Assembly: GCF_002723915.1 (NCBI RefSeq) | Contig: NZ_BEWL01000013.1 | Coordinates: forward strand, 1-64,000 | Source: Gluconobacter albidus | Lineage (GTDB): Bacteria > Pseudomonadota > Alphaproteobacteria > Acetobacterales > Acetobacteraceae | Reading direction: 5' to 3' | DNA: 64,000 nucleotides | Shown here: piece by piece, positions 1-7,857 of the stretch | Position numbering within the stretch: the first letter of the stretch is position 1 | Layout of the letters: each line of letters opens with the position of its first letter | Notes under the pieces: generated by a model | Seen by the model: the letters and a program-made list of their open reading frames with translations, nothing else | Told to the model about the DNA's origin: nothing | The model's database searches: none | Position numbers and translations under genes: made by a program

Positions 1-76
1 GACACTTCGCAGAACCGGTTCACCCCCCGTTTTTACAATTTAATAAAGGTTTCACCACGCGCACCCGTGGCGAGGA

Positions 77-244
77 TCAGTTCCCAAGCGAGCGGTCAAC
101 AGAGCGTCCTGCGCGCTCGACCGGCCCCTTCGGCGGATCAACAGTATCGCGAACCTTCTCGCCAAACGTCCGATGATGCTCGCAAGCCGTCAGCGTAACG
201 CACGACACAGAAAGAGCAAGAAGAAGCAGGATTGATTTTCGCAT
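77..244 (-). CDS. Small lipoprotein, 55 aa
   Basis: Reading the minus strand gives a 55-residue protein. It has two basic residues (MRKS), a run of Leu/Ala, and a lipobox LTAC with the lipid-accepting Cys at residue 21. The mature part is only 35 residues, polar, and rich in charged residues and Pro (DTVDPPKGPVE). The design is that of a small Lol-sorted envelope lipoprotein. I do not recognise a named family and no function can be assigned. It is transcribed away from the PiT gene, so the AT-rich gap to the right is a divergent promoter region. A weak hairpin, CCACG (55-59) with CGTGG (66-70), lies just past its stop. The gene is too short for most gene callers. Confidence 0.65.
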   Translation of the reverse strand: MRKSILLLLALSVSCVTLTACEHHRTFGEKVRDTVDPPKGPVERAGRSVDRSLGN

Positions 245-598
245 GGGAGTGTTCCTTCAAAAAACGTTTCGACACGGTAAAACGCCGCAGGCTTTCTCCG
301 GTTTCTTTCAGAAATCCGAAACGATTTTCAGTCTGTACCCGGACAGGCCTGCCCTTTCATCATGCCGCCCACCAAAAAAAATACAGTCATTCCCGAAATA
401 AAATTCCCATCCACTCCAATCGGAGCCAGTAAATTAAAAATCACTATGTTCACAATATGAAACTATATTTTCCGAATTAAAATAACCCCGCAGATTTTGA
501 AGGCATATCGACTGTCGCAAAACAGTCATGTTTCAATGGTCGCATCCCTTTGCGGGCTGCCATAAATTGAAAAAAGGTAAACAACCCATGGATCGGTG
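245..598. other. Intergenic region between divergent lipoprotein and PiT genes
   Basis: About 350 bases without a convincing gene. The right half (roughly 430-540) is AT-rich and contains a PHO-box-like element at 512-529 and a Shine-Dalgarno-like AAAAAGG at 571-577. A four-codon open frame, ATG-GAT-CGG-TGA, occupies 588-599. A 66-codon open frame at 232-432 has no recognisable protein features and is taken as chance. Confidence 0.6.
512..529 (+). promoter_or_regulatory. PHO-box-like element upstream of PiT gene
   Basis: CTGTCGCAAAACAGTCAT resembles the classical PhoB site, two 7-base CTGTCAT-like repeats separated by four A-rich bases. I count about 15 of 18 positions in agreement. It ends about 70 bases before the PiT start, a sensible activator distance. 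This suggests PhoB control under phosphate starvation, but binding is inferred only. Confidence 0.5.
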
Positions 599-2224
599 AT
601 GTCTGAAACGACGATAGGTTCCCGCGCGGAAATCCAGTCCTCTTCGCGCCCCGACATGAGCGGAGGCAACAAGCCTCTTCATGTTATCCTCTTTTTCGCA
701 GTCCTGATCGGCGCACTGGGCTTCGCCGCATTCAGTATCCTTCGGGACATGCATTCGGTCGGCGAAGGGGCCCTCGCAACGGGAACCTTCGTGATGCTCG
801 GCATCGCGCTGATCATTGCTCTGGCTTTCGAGTTCGTTAACGGCTTCCACGACACGGCCAACGCCGTCGCAACCGTCATCTATACCCGCAGCCTGCCACC
901 GCTGATTGCCGTCATCTGGTCCGGATTCTGGAATTTTCTTGGGGTTGCGCTCTCAACTGGCGCAGTCGCCTACAGCATCGTCACACTTCTGCCGGTGGAA
1001 CTGATCCTGCAGGCCGGAAGTGGCGCGGGCTACGCCATGATTTTCGCCCTTCTGATCGCTGCCATCGTGTGGAACCTCGTGACATGGGCATTCGGCATCC
1101 CCAATAGTTCGTCCCATGCCCTCGTGGGGTCGATCATGGGCGTCGGCCTGGCCAACCAGCTGATGTCGCCGACCGGAGCTGCGACCCAGGGTGTTGACTG
1201 GAGCCAGGTCGGAAAGGTGTTCTCCGCCCTGCTGTTCAGCCCCATCTGCGGGTTCGTCATGGCCGGACTTCTGCTGCTCGTCATGAAGCTGCTGATCCGC
1301 AACAAGGCACTCTATCAGGCCCCCAAGGGCGATACCCCGCCGCCTCTGTGGATCCGCGCGCTGCTGATCTTTACCTGCACCGGCGTGTCGTTCTCGCACG
1401 GCGGCAATGACGGGCAGAAAGGCATGGGCCTGATCATGCTGATCCTGATCGGCGCCGCTCCCACCGCCTATGCCCTGAACCGCGCCATGCCGGAAAGCGC
1501 CATGCCGGCCTTTTTCCAGACCTCCGCGGAAGCCGAAAAGATCTTCCTGAGCCATACTCCGGACCCTTCCACCACCCTGACGGCAGAAAACGCCCGCGAA
1601 ATCGTGGGCGCCGGCCTGCGCGCCAAGTCCGTGGCCTCTCCGCAGACTTATGATGCGCTGGCCGTTCTCAGCAACGACATCTCCACCTCGGTCAAAACCT
1701 ATGGTTCTATGAAGGCCGTCCCTGCCGCGGCCGCGCCAAACGTCCGTACGGACATGTATCTGGTCGCAGACGCCATCCGCGTCATGGGAGAAGCAAAGGA
1801 CTTCACACCGGTGGAAAAGGATGCGCTGAAATCCTTCCAGTCAGAACTCTATCACGGCACACGTTTCATTCCGCTTTGGGTCAAGATTTCCGTCGCCATT
1901 GCGCTGGGTCTTGGAACAATGGTCGGATGGAAGCGCATTGTGGTGACGGTCGGTGAAAAGATCGGCAAGACCCACATGACCTATGCCGAAGGAGCCTCGG
2001 CTGAACTCGTGGCGATGACGACCATTGGTCTGGCCGAAAGATACGGCCTCCCCGTCTCGACGACGCACATCCTGTCGAGCGGCGTGGCTAGAACAATGGC
2101 GGCCAACGGATCAGGTATTCAGATCTCAACCCTCCTCTCCATGGCTCTGGCATGGGTCACCACCCTGCCCGCCGCCATGGCAATCGCAGGCATCCTGTAT
2201 GTCCTGTTCCGCCAGATTTTCTGA
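599..2224 (+). CDS. pitA: PiT-family inorganic phosphate transporter, long form
   Basis: A 541-residue inner-membrane permease of the PiT family, which co-transports metal-phosphate or phosphate with protons. The N-terminal signature VNGFHDTANAVATVIYT lies near residue 80 and the matching C-terminal repeat GLPVSTTHILSSGV near residue 480, typical of the inverted-repeat PiT fold. A hydrophilic loop of roughly 100 residues separates the two halves. There is an extra N-terminal tail with one more membrane segment compared with the second PiT gene at 22755-24107. ATG 599 is preferred; a GTG lies one codon earlier. The ATG overlaps the stop of a four-codon open frame that owns the best ribosome site, so translation may be coupled. 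A PHO-box-like element lies upstream. Confidence 0.92.
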   Translation: MSETTIGSRAEIQSSSRPDMSGGNKPLHVILFFAVLIGALGFAAFSILRDMHSVGEGALATGTFVMLGIALIIALAFEFVNGFHDTANAVATVIYTRSLPPLIAVIWSGFWNFLGVALSTGAVAYSIVTLLPVELILQAGSGAGYAMIFALLIAAIVWNLVTWAFGIPNSSSHALVGSIMGVGLANQLMSPTGAATQGVDWSQVGKVFSALLFSPICGFVMAGLLLLVMKLLIRNKALYQAPKGDTPPPLWIRALLIFTCTGVSFSHGGNDGQKGMGLIMLILIGAAPTAYALNRAMPESAMPAFFQTSAEAEKIFLSHTPDPSTTLTAENAREIVGAGLRAKSVASPQTYDALAVLSNDISTSVKTYGSMKAVPAAAAPNVRTDMYLVADAIRVMGEAKDFTPVEKDALKSFQSELYHGTRFIPLWVKISVAIALGLGTMVGWKRIVVTVGEKIGKTHMTYAEGASAELVAMTTIGLAERYGLPVSTTHILSSGVARTMAANGSGIQISTLLSMALAWVTTLPAAMAIAGILYVLFRQIF

Positions 2225-2236
2225 AGAAACCCTGAC

Positions 2237-2267
2237 GCCCTGTACGGAAACCAGATCCGTACAGGGC
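2237..2267. terminator. Bidirectional hairpin between convergent PiT and glycerate kinase genes
   Basis: GCCCTGTACGGA (2237-2248) pairs perfectly with TCCGTACAGGGC (2256-2267), a 12-bp stem with a 7-base loop. It sits between two convergent genes and probably terminates both. Confidence 0.75.
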
Positions 2268-2274
2268 TTCCGTC

Positions 2275-3540
2275 CTATTCCTGACGTATCAGGATCGCCC
2301 TGAAATCATTGACGTTCGTCCCGGTCGGACCGGGCACAAACAGGTCACCCAAAGCCTCGAACGCGGTATAGGCGTCATTTTCCATCAGAAGATCAATGGG
2401 ACGGATCCCTCTCTCCCGCAAACGCTCCATGCTGGCCCCATCGGCGAACGCTCCCGCATTGTCTTCTGACCCGTCAATGCCATCGGTATCCGCCGCCAGA
2501 GCCACAAACGGGAAGCCCTCCGCCGCAAGCGCAAAAGCCAGGAGAAACTCTGTGTTCCGGCCGCCCCGCCCCTGCCCGCGCATCGTTACCGTGGTTTCAC
2601 CGCCCGACAGGAGCACGACCGGCCGCCGGAAAGGCCGATCTCTCAGAACGATTTCCCGAACCAGAGCGGCATGAACCTTTCCGACATCTCTGGCTTCCCC
2701 TTCAATCGCATCGGACAGGATCACAGGCTGAATTCCAGCCTGCCGCGCCTTTTCCGCCGCAGCTTCCAGAGACAGATGCGCGGAGGCGATCACGCGGACA
2801 GTGTTCCCGCTGAACACCGGATCAGTTGCCAGTGGTGCCTGGCCTTCCTCCCCATCGAGCCATAAGCGGACCTTCGCCGGAAGCTGTATTTTCCAGCTTT
2901 TCACAAGGCGCCGGGCGTCTTCGCGGGTTCCCATGTCCGGCACGGTAGGCCCTGAAGCCACCTGTGCCGGATCATCGAACGGAACGTCGGACACCACGAG
3001 AGACACCACCTTCGCCGGACTGGCCGCCGCTGCAAGACGGCCGCCCTTGATACCGGATACCTGCTTGCGGATGCTGTTCATAACCGAAATCGGCGCCCCT
3101 GATGCCAGCAGCACACGATTGAGTTCAGCCTCATCCGCAAGTGTCAGTTCCGCTGACGGAGAGGGCAAGAGGGCAGATCCGCCGCCACAGATCAGCGCCA
3201 CCACAAGATCATCCGGCCCAAGTCCTCTCACGGCGTCAAACAGTGCGTCTGTTGCCCTCAGGCCAGCCTCGTCTGGCACGGGGTGCGACGCCTCCAGCAC
3301 ACGAATGAACTGCGTTGGACACACATTGCCGTAACGGGTGACCACCACACCGCTCAGAGGCCCCGTCCAGACACGCTCAAAAGCCGCCGCAAGCTGGGCA
3401 GCCCCTTTTCCCGCACCGATAACGACCGTTCGTCCTTTAGGGGGATCGGGAAGATACGCCCCCAGAATGCGATCGGGTTCTGCGGCTCCAACGGCGGCCT
3501 CGAAAAGTCCCGTCAGAAACGTGCGATCCTGAAACATCAT
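2275..3540 (-). CDS. ttuD: Glycerate 2-kinase (MOFRL family, TtuD/GckA-like)
   Basis: A 421-residue cytoplasmic enzyme of the glycerate-2-kinase/MOFRL family, often annotated hydroxypyruvate reductase, which phosphorylates D-glycerate to 2-phosphoglycerate. Visible marks are the N-terminal GAGKGAAQLA turn, the ICGGGSALLPSP glycine-rich loop near residue 110, and the C-terminal MOFRL signature DTDGIDGSEDNAGA. The longest frame begins at a GTG at 3567, but the ATG at 3540 has AGGA seven bases upstream and is preferred. The gene stands alone, convergent with PiT. In acetic acid bacteria this enzyme would feed tartronate or glycerol-derived glycerate into central metabolism. Kinase and reductase annotations have been confused historically; the sequence fits the kinase. 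Confidence 0.88.
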   Translation of the reverse strand: MMFQDRTFLTGLFEAAVGAAEPDRILGAYLPDPPKGRTVVIGAGKGAAQLAAAFERVWTGPLSGVVVTRYGNVCPTQFIRVLEASHPVPDEAGLRATDALFDAVRGLGPDDLVVALICGGGSALLPSPSAELTLADEAELNRVLLASGAPISVMNSIRKQVSGIKGGRLAAAASPAKVVSLVVSDVPFDDPAQVASGPTVPDMGTREDARRLVKSWKIQLPAKVRLWLDGEEGQAPLATDPVFSGNTVRVIASAHLSLEAAAEKARQAGIQPVILSDAIEGEARDVGKVHAALVREIVLRDRPFRRPVVLLSGGETTVTMRGQGRGGRNTEFLLAFALAAEGFPFVALAADTDGIDGSEDNAGAFADGASMERLRERGIRPIDLLMENDAYTAFEALGDLFVPGPTGTNVNDFRAILIRQE

Positions 3541-3915
3541 TGTCAGTTCCTGTCTGTCCTCTTGCACGTGAGGTTTCGCCCACTGGCCTGGTCACACTCA
3601 ATTTCCATGATTCCAGTAAAACTTCGGTGGAATCCGTAATTTTCAGAGGGGCTCATATTTCACACCGAGAATGAAATCACGATTATCTGAAAATAAATTC
3701 ACAGGAGAACCATCTTCGATATTACCCGACGTCACAGTTTGAATTTCTTTCCAGAGATTTTTTTCTTGCATTATGACGAAATATGCCGTCTACATTGATC
3801 CGGCAGGTGCTCTTAAGCGAGTTTTCGGCGCGTGTTGCGCCATTCGTTCTCCTTAAGTGTTATGATTTCGTGTGTATCTTGTACACGACTGCTATTGTTA
3901 AAAAGGAGCCTCGTT
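3541..3915. other. Intergenic region / cold-shock gene leader
   Basis: About 375 bases between the divergent glycerate kinase and csp genes, without a convincing protein. The csp-proximal 84 bases are open in the csp frame from a TTG at 3832, but the strong AAAAGGAG at 3901-3908 marks ATG 3916 as the start. A long leader is common for cold-shock genes, whose mRNA folding is temperature dependent. I could not identify a defined thermosensor motif. Confidence 0.4.
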
Positions 3916-4122
3916 ATGGCAACAGGCACCGTAAAATGGTTTAACTCCACCAAGGGCTTTGGCTTCATCCAGCCTGACAACGGTGGACAGGACGCGTTCG
4001 TTCATATCTCTGAACTCGAGCGCGCCGGAATGCACACCCTCAACGAAGGTCAGCACGTCTCTTACGAGCTCGAAGCTGGTCGCAACGGCAAAACCTCAGC
4101 AGTGAGCATCAAGGCAATCTGA
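3916..4122 (+). CDS. cspA: CspA-family cold shock protein
   Basis: A 68-residue single OB-fold protein. RNP1-like KGFGFIQPD and RNP2-like DAFVHIS are both present, preceded by the usual start TGTVKWFN. Such proteins bind single-stranded RNA or DNA and act as RNA chaperones in the cytoplasm. AAAAGGAG seven bases before the ATG fixes the start. It is monocistronic, with a strong terminator 30 bases downstream. Whether it is cold-induced or constitutive cannot be told from the sequence. Confidence 0.95.
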   Translation: MATGTVKWFNSTKGFGFIQPDNGGQDAFVHISELERAGMHTLNEGQHVSYELEAGRNGKTSAVSIKAI

Positions 4123-4150
4123 TTGCCCCGATGTACATTCTGATGTGCAG

Positions 4151-4177
4151 AAAGCCGCCTTTACGGGCGGCTTTTTT
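4151..4177 (+). terminator. Rho-independent terminator of csp
   Basis: AAAGCCGCC (4151-4159) pairs with GGCGGCTTT (4166-4174) around a 6-base loop, followed by T residues. The T run touches the stop codon of the convergent LysR gene. Confidence 0.9.
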
Positions 4178-5073
4178 CATGTCTGCACACCTCGGGAAAC
4201 TGCGGTAAATTCGCTCATACCAAGCAGGGCCGTGGCAGCCGGGCTCTGATAACGCTCCTTGTGACGCAGACCATAGAAAAAACGACTTTCAGGGACCTGA
4301 AGTACGGCATGCAACGTGCCTGCGCGCAACGCCGGACCAACAACCAGAGACGACAATGCGCCGATTCCGGCCCCCGCTTCTACGGCCGTCCGCACACCCT
4401 CATTTGAAGGCAGAACCAGACTGATATTCAGATCTTCGATGCCGATATCATATTTTCCCAGATAGTGCTCCAGCGCTGAGCGTGTCCCGGAGCCCGCCTC
4501 TCGCATGACCCAATCCTGTTGACGTAACCAGACGGCGTCGATCCGGGGTGGAATCAGGGAACTTGCCTGCACGAGAATCATATGGTCCTTGCCGACCGGC
4601 CATTGCGCCAATGCGGTGTCATCGACAACGGCTTCCACAATCCCGACCTCGGCCTCGCCCTCCCTGACCATTCGGGCCGCTTCTTCCGTATTGCTGATCG
4701 CCAGCTCGACCTCGATGTCTGGATACCTCTTCCGGAAGGCGACAAGGATCGCGGGCAACCAGTATGCGGCAATGGTCTGACTGGCGACCGCCTTCAGCGT
4801 CCCCCGCCTCAAACCGCTGATATCCTTCAGAATATTCTCAGCTGCCGTTGCCTGCGCCACCACCGCCCGTGCCTCCGGCAGAAACAGCCGTCCGGCATCC
4901 GTCAGACCGATCCCCCGCCCAACCCGATGGAAAAGCTTGATCCCATAACGCGCTTCCAGCGCCGCAATAGCGGCCGAAACTGCGGACTGGGTCACGTTCA
5001 TCGCCCGGCTTGCGGCTGTGACGTGCTCCCGTTCTGCAACGGCGATGAAGAGACGAAGCTGGTCGAGTGTCAT
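4177..5073 (-). CDS. LysR-family regulator, YeiE/CbbR-like
   Basis: A 298-residue LysR-type regulator. The N-terminal winged helix-turn-helix spans roughly residues 1-60 (MTLDQLRLFIAVAE, TAASRAMNVTQSAVSAAI), followed by a periplasmic-binding-like effector domain from about residue 90. It is divergent from, and 109 bases from, a YeiH-type transporter. This is the classical layout in which a YeiE-like regulator controls a putative sulfate/sulfite exporter. Two inverted repeats in the shared spacer are candidate operators. The effector is unknown; sulfite or sulfate is a family-based guess. Confidence 0.88.
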   Translation of the reverse strand: MTLDQLRLFIAVAEREHVTAASRAMNVTQSAVSAAIAALEARYGIKLFHRVGRGIGLTDAGRLFLPEARAVVAQATAAENILKDISGLRRGTLKAVASQTIAAYWLPAILVAFRKRYPDIEVELAISNTEEAARMVREGEAEVGIVEAVVDDTALAQWPVGKDHMILVQASSLIPPRIDAVWLRQQDWVMREAGSGTRSALEHYLGKYDIGIEDLNISLVLPSNEGVRTAVEAGAGIGALSSLVVGPALRAGTLHAVLQVPESRFFYGLRHKERYQSPAATALLGMSEFTAVSRGVQT

Positions 5074-5102
5074 GCCGTCTTTCTAACAGAATCCATCTAA
5101 TT

Positions 5103-5137
5103 TTCCGATTGGAATCAAAAAAGTTATTCGTTGGAAT
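5103..5137. promoter_or_regulatory. Candidate LysR operator: two inverted repeats
   Basis: TTCC-GATT-GGAA (5103-5114) and ATTC-GTTG-GAAT (5126-5137) are two short palindromes. Both contain TTGGAAT, repeated exactly 22 bases apart, about two DNA turns. This matches the usual paired recognition and activation sites of LysR regulators in a divergent promoter. Confidence 0.5.
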
Positions 5138-5182
5138 GATATATCGGCCTCAGCCTAGATATCTCCGGCAAGGGAGATCATC

Positions 5183-6229
5183 ATGCACATATCCTGCTTC
5201 AGAAACCGGCCTGCTTTCAGATTGCCCGAAATTTTGGTCACAAAATTTCCCGGCATCGCTCTTTGCGCGAGCACGGCCCTGCTGGCTTTTGAAGCAGAAA
5301 AAATCGAACGCGCATTCCTTCAGAAATCATGGCTTGAAATGCTTAATCTGGCCCTTGTCATCGGGATCTGCCTCCGAATGGTCTCCAGTCGAAGCCGCGT
5401 TTTCGATCCAGGGATCAGGTTCTGCTCAAAATCCCTTCTGGATGTGGCAATCGTTCTTCTTGGAACCGGATTTAGCATGACTGGAATTGTCTCGGCAGGC
5501 CCCGGAATTCTCGTCTGTGTTTTCGGAATAGTCGCTTTCAGCCTTGCCCTGACCATACTGATCGGACGCCTCACCGGCCTGTCCCACTCACAGACCCTCC
5601 TCGTGGCCTGCGGCAATTCGATCTGCGGAAACTCCGCCATCATGGCCGTCGCACCCGTCATTCATGCCCGTGAAGAAGATATTGGCGCCGCTCTTGCCTT
5701 CACCGCCACAGGCGGTCTTGCCATTGTTCTGGGCCTGCCACTTCTTCTGCCATTCCTGCATCTGTCCGATATCGCGGAAGGCAGCGTTGCCGGACTGACC
5801 GTCTATGCCGTCCCACAGGTCATGGCGGCAGCGTCACCATTCGGGACCGCTGCCCTGCATACCGGAACACTGGTCAAGCTCATGCGTGTCCTGACGCTGG
5901 GACCCGTGTGCATTGTCCTGTCGCTTCTGTACCCCCGCAAAAACCGTCAGACAGAAACGCATCAAACGTCACGTCGGCTTATCCCGTGGTACATCACGGG
6001 ATTTATGCTGATGATAACTTGCCGGTCTTTCAACATAATCCCTGAAGCGCTTCTTCCCGTCCTCAACACCCTCGCCACGACCCTGACCGTCATGGCGATG
6101 GCCGCATTGGGAATGAGCATTGATATCCGCTCCGTCTTCAAGGCCAGCGGGCCATTGATGCTCACGGTCGCCCTGTCTCTGGCCGGCCTCGTCAGCGCCA
6201 GTCTGGCGCTGATGAAGATCGTGACCTGA
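5183..6229 (+). CDS. yeiH: YeiH-family putative sulfate exporter (UPF0324)
   Basis: A 348-residue polytopic inner-membrane protein of the YeiH family. About ten hydrophobic segments are visible, with the conserved segment LLVACGNSICGNSAIMAVAPVI near residues 140-160 and GLTVYAVPQVMAAASPFG near 210. The family is annotated as putative sulfate exporter, but substrate evidence is thin. GGGAG lies six bases before ATG 5183. The divergent LysR gene is its probable regulator. It may protect against sulfite or other sulfur oxyanions. Confidence 0.85.
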   Translation: MHISCFRNRPAFRLPEILVTKFPGIALCASTALLAFEAEKIERAFLQKSWLEMLNLALVIGICLRMVSSRSRVFDPGIRFCSKSLLDVAIVLLGTGFSMTGIVSAGPGILVCVFGIVAFSLALTILIGRLTGLSHSQTLLVACGNSICGNSAIMAVAPVIHAREEDIGAALAFTATGGLAIVLGLPLLLPFLHLSDIAEGSVAGLTVYAVPQVMAAASPFGTAALHTGTLVKLMRVLTLGPVCIVLSLLYPRKNRQTETHQTSRRLIPWYITGFMLMITCRSFNIIPEALLPVLNTLATTLTVMAMAALGMSIDIRSVFKASGPLMLTVALSLAGLVSASLALMKIVT

Positions 6230-6236
6230 CACAATC

Positions 6237-7304
6237 CTACTGGTAGATTTTCCCGTACCGGTTGGCCAGATAATCAGCCAAGGGAATATCTTCCTGCCGG
6301 ACAAAACCCTGAGTCGGAATTTTTCCTTCCGCCAGCAGATCTAGAACGGCACAGATGGACCCGGCCGTCGTAAGCTGGATCGCCGTGCGGAACCCTCCCA
6401 TGAAATCCTGCGCCTCAATGGAACGGGCCACAGTTTCCTGCTGGAGCTTTCCGTTCTTCAGACCTGTCACGATGACGGAAAGCACAACCAGATCCTGTGC
6501 AGTCCCCGGAATGGCATGCGTGAAAATATCCTGAAGGATATGCCGCCGCTCCGACAGACGCAGATCCGACAGCAGAACCTTCATGATATCCCGATGGCCC
6601 GGATAGCGCATGGTGCGATAATTGAGTTCCCGAACCTTGCCCTCATAGGTCTCGCACAGAGACCCGAGCCCGCCTGACGTGTTGAAGGCTTCATAGGTCA
6701 CGCCATCAACACCCAGCGTCTCGACCCCGTCCATAGCAGGAACCACAACCCGCCGCCCGTCTACGATCGCCTCGCACGGCTCGATATATTCGTTGATCAG
6801 ACCTTCCGTGCTCCAGGTCAGGTTATAACCCAGCGCGTTGGACGGAAACCGCGGCAGCGCCCCGACCCGCAACCGGATTGTCTCCACCTCATCGAAATGC
6901 TGCGCCAGATCATGTGCAGCAATGGAAACAAAGCCCGGCGCCAGACCACATTGCGGAATGAATGCGCTGGACGCCCCTTCGGCCAGCGCCCGCACATCTT
7001 TCGTGGAGGCCACGTCCTCCGTCAGATCGAGGTAATGCGTGCCGGCCGCCGCAGCTGCTTTTGCAATATTCCGCGTCAGATGAAAGGGGAGTGCCGACAG
7101 TACGGCGAACTGACCGTCCAGCAGCGCCGGATCCAGCCCTTTTGCGATGTCCACTGTCCTGCGCCTGATGCCTTCCGGCAAACTCAGTCCCTGAAGATGA
7201 TCAGCATGGCAGTCCAGCAGCGTGACGCCATAGCCTCCGTGATGGAGGAGTTCCGCAATGGCTGAACCGATCTTTCCCGCGCCTGCAACCGTAACCTGCT
7301 TCAT
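6237..7304 (-). CDS. Saccharopine dehydrogenase-like oxidoreductase
   Basis: A 355-residue NAD(P)-dependent enzyme of the saccharopine dehydrogenase/homospermidine synthase-like superfamily. The Rossmann loop VAGAGKIGSAIAELL is at the very N-terminus. The family segment AGTHYLDLTEDV near residue 90 and CGLAPGFVSIAAHDL near residue 120 are recognisable. The ATG at 7304 has AGGA seven bases upstream; frames from 7310 or 7364 are possible but less likely. Divergent from an Lrp/AsnC regulator, it is probably part of lysine or related amino acid metabolism. The exact substrate (saccharopine, or a lysine-derived cyclic imine) is not decided by the sequence. Confidence 0.8.
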   Translation of the reverse strand: MKQVTVAGAGKIGSAIAELLHHGGYGVTLLDCHADHLQGLSLPEGIRRRTVDIAKGLDPALLDGQFAVLSALPFHLTRNIAKAAAAAGTHYLDLTEDVASTKDVRALAEGASSAFIPQCGLAPGFVSIAAHDLAQHFDEVETIRLRVGALPRFPSNALGYNLTWSTEGLINEYIEPCEAIVDGRRVVVPAMDGVETLGVDGVTYEAFNTSGGLGSLCETYEGKVRELNYRTMRYPGHRDIMKVLLSDLRLSERRHILQDIFTHAIPGTAQDLVVLSVIVTGLKNGKLQQETVARSIEAQDFMGGFRTAIQLTTAGSICAVLDLLAEGKIPTQGFVRQEDIPLADYLANRYGKIYQ

Positions 7305-7424
7305 AATCATATCCTGTTCCGGAAGTGTTATGACAGCATCACGATCAGGGCAGACGGATCTCAAGCGGCATCCCGACGATGAAATACAGTTTCCATCGGC
7401 AGATTGCCGGTTATAACTGGCAGA

Positions 7425-7853
7425 ATGACGGATTCACTAGATCAGGCCCTGCTCGACATCCTGCGTCGCAATGCGCGCACGCCCACAGCTGCGCTGGCGC
7501 GCAGGCTGGGGATTTCACGCACTACCCTTCAGGGACGCATGGAACGCCTGGAGCGGCAGGGCCATATCCGTGGCTATACGCTTGTGGAAAATACTGACGA
7601 CGACCTGCTGCGTGCACATGTCTCGATCGTCATCACGCCCCGTCACAGCCAGAAGGTGGAGCGCGACCTAAAAACGCTACCCGAACTCCGCGAATTACAC
7701 GCAGTCAGCGGCGCCTCGGATCTGATCGCCCTGCTCGGCGCCGCAACGACGGAGGGCATCAACCGTGCCATTGACGACATCGGCCAGATGGAAGGCGTAG
7801 AGAGGACGGTGTCCGCCATCATCCTCTCCACACGCTTCCGTAAAGGGAACTGA
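7425..7853 (+). CDS. Lrp/AsnC-family transcriptional regulator
   Basis: A 142-residue regulator. The N-terminal helix-turn-helix (LDQALLDILRRNARTPTAAL, then LGISRTTLQGRMERLERQG) is followed by a RAM ligand-binding domain with the expected LRELHAVSGASDLIALL stretch. Such proteins sense amino acids and usually control nearby metabolic genes. The divergent saccharopine-dehydrogenase-like gene is the obvious target. ATG 7425 is taken; a TTG at 7404 would add seven residues. It ends four bases before the convergent OprB stop, with no terminator between them. Confidence 0.88.
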   Translation: MTDSLDQALLDILRRNARTPTAALARRLGISRTTLQGRMERLERQGHIRGYTLVENTDDDLLRAHVSIVITPRHSQKVERDLKTLPELRELHAVSGASDLIALLGAATTEGINRAIDDIGQMEGVERTVSAIILSTRFRKGN

Positions 7854-7857
7854 TCCC

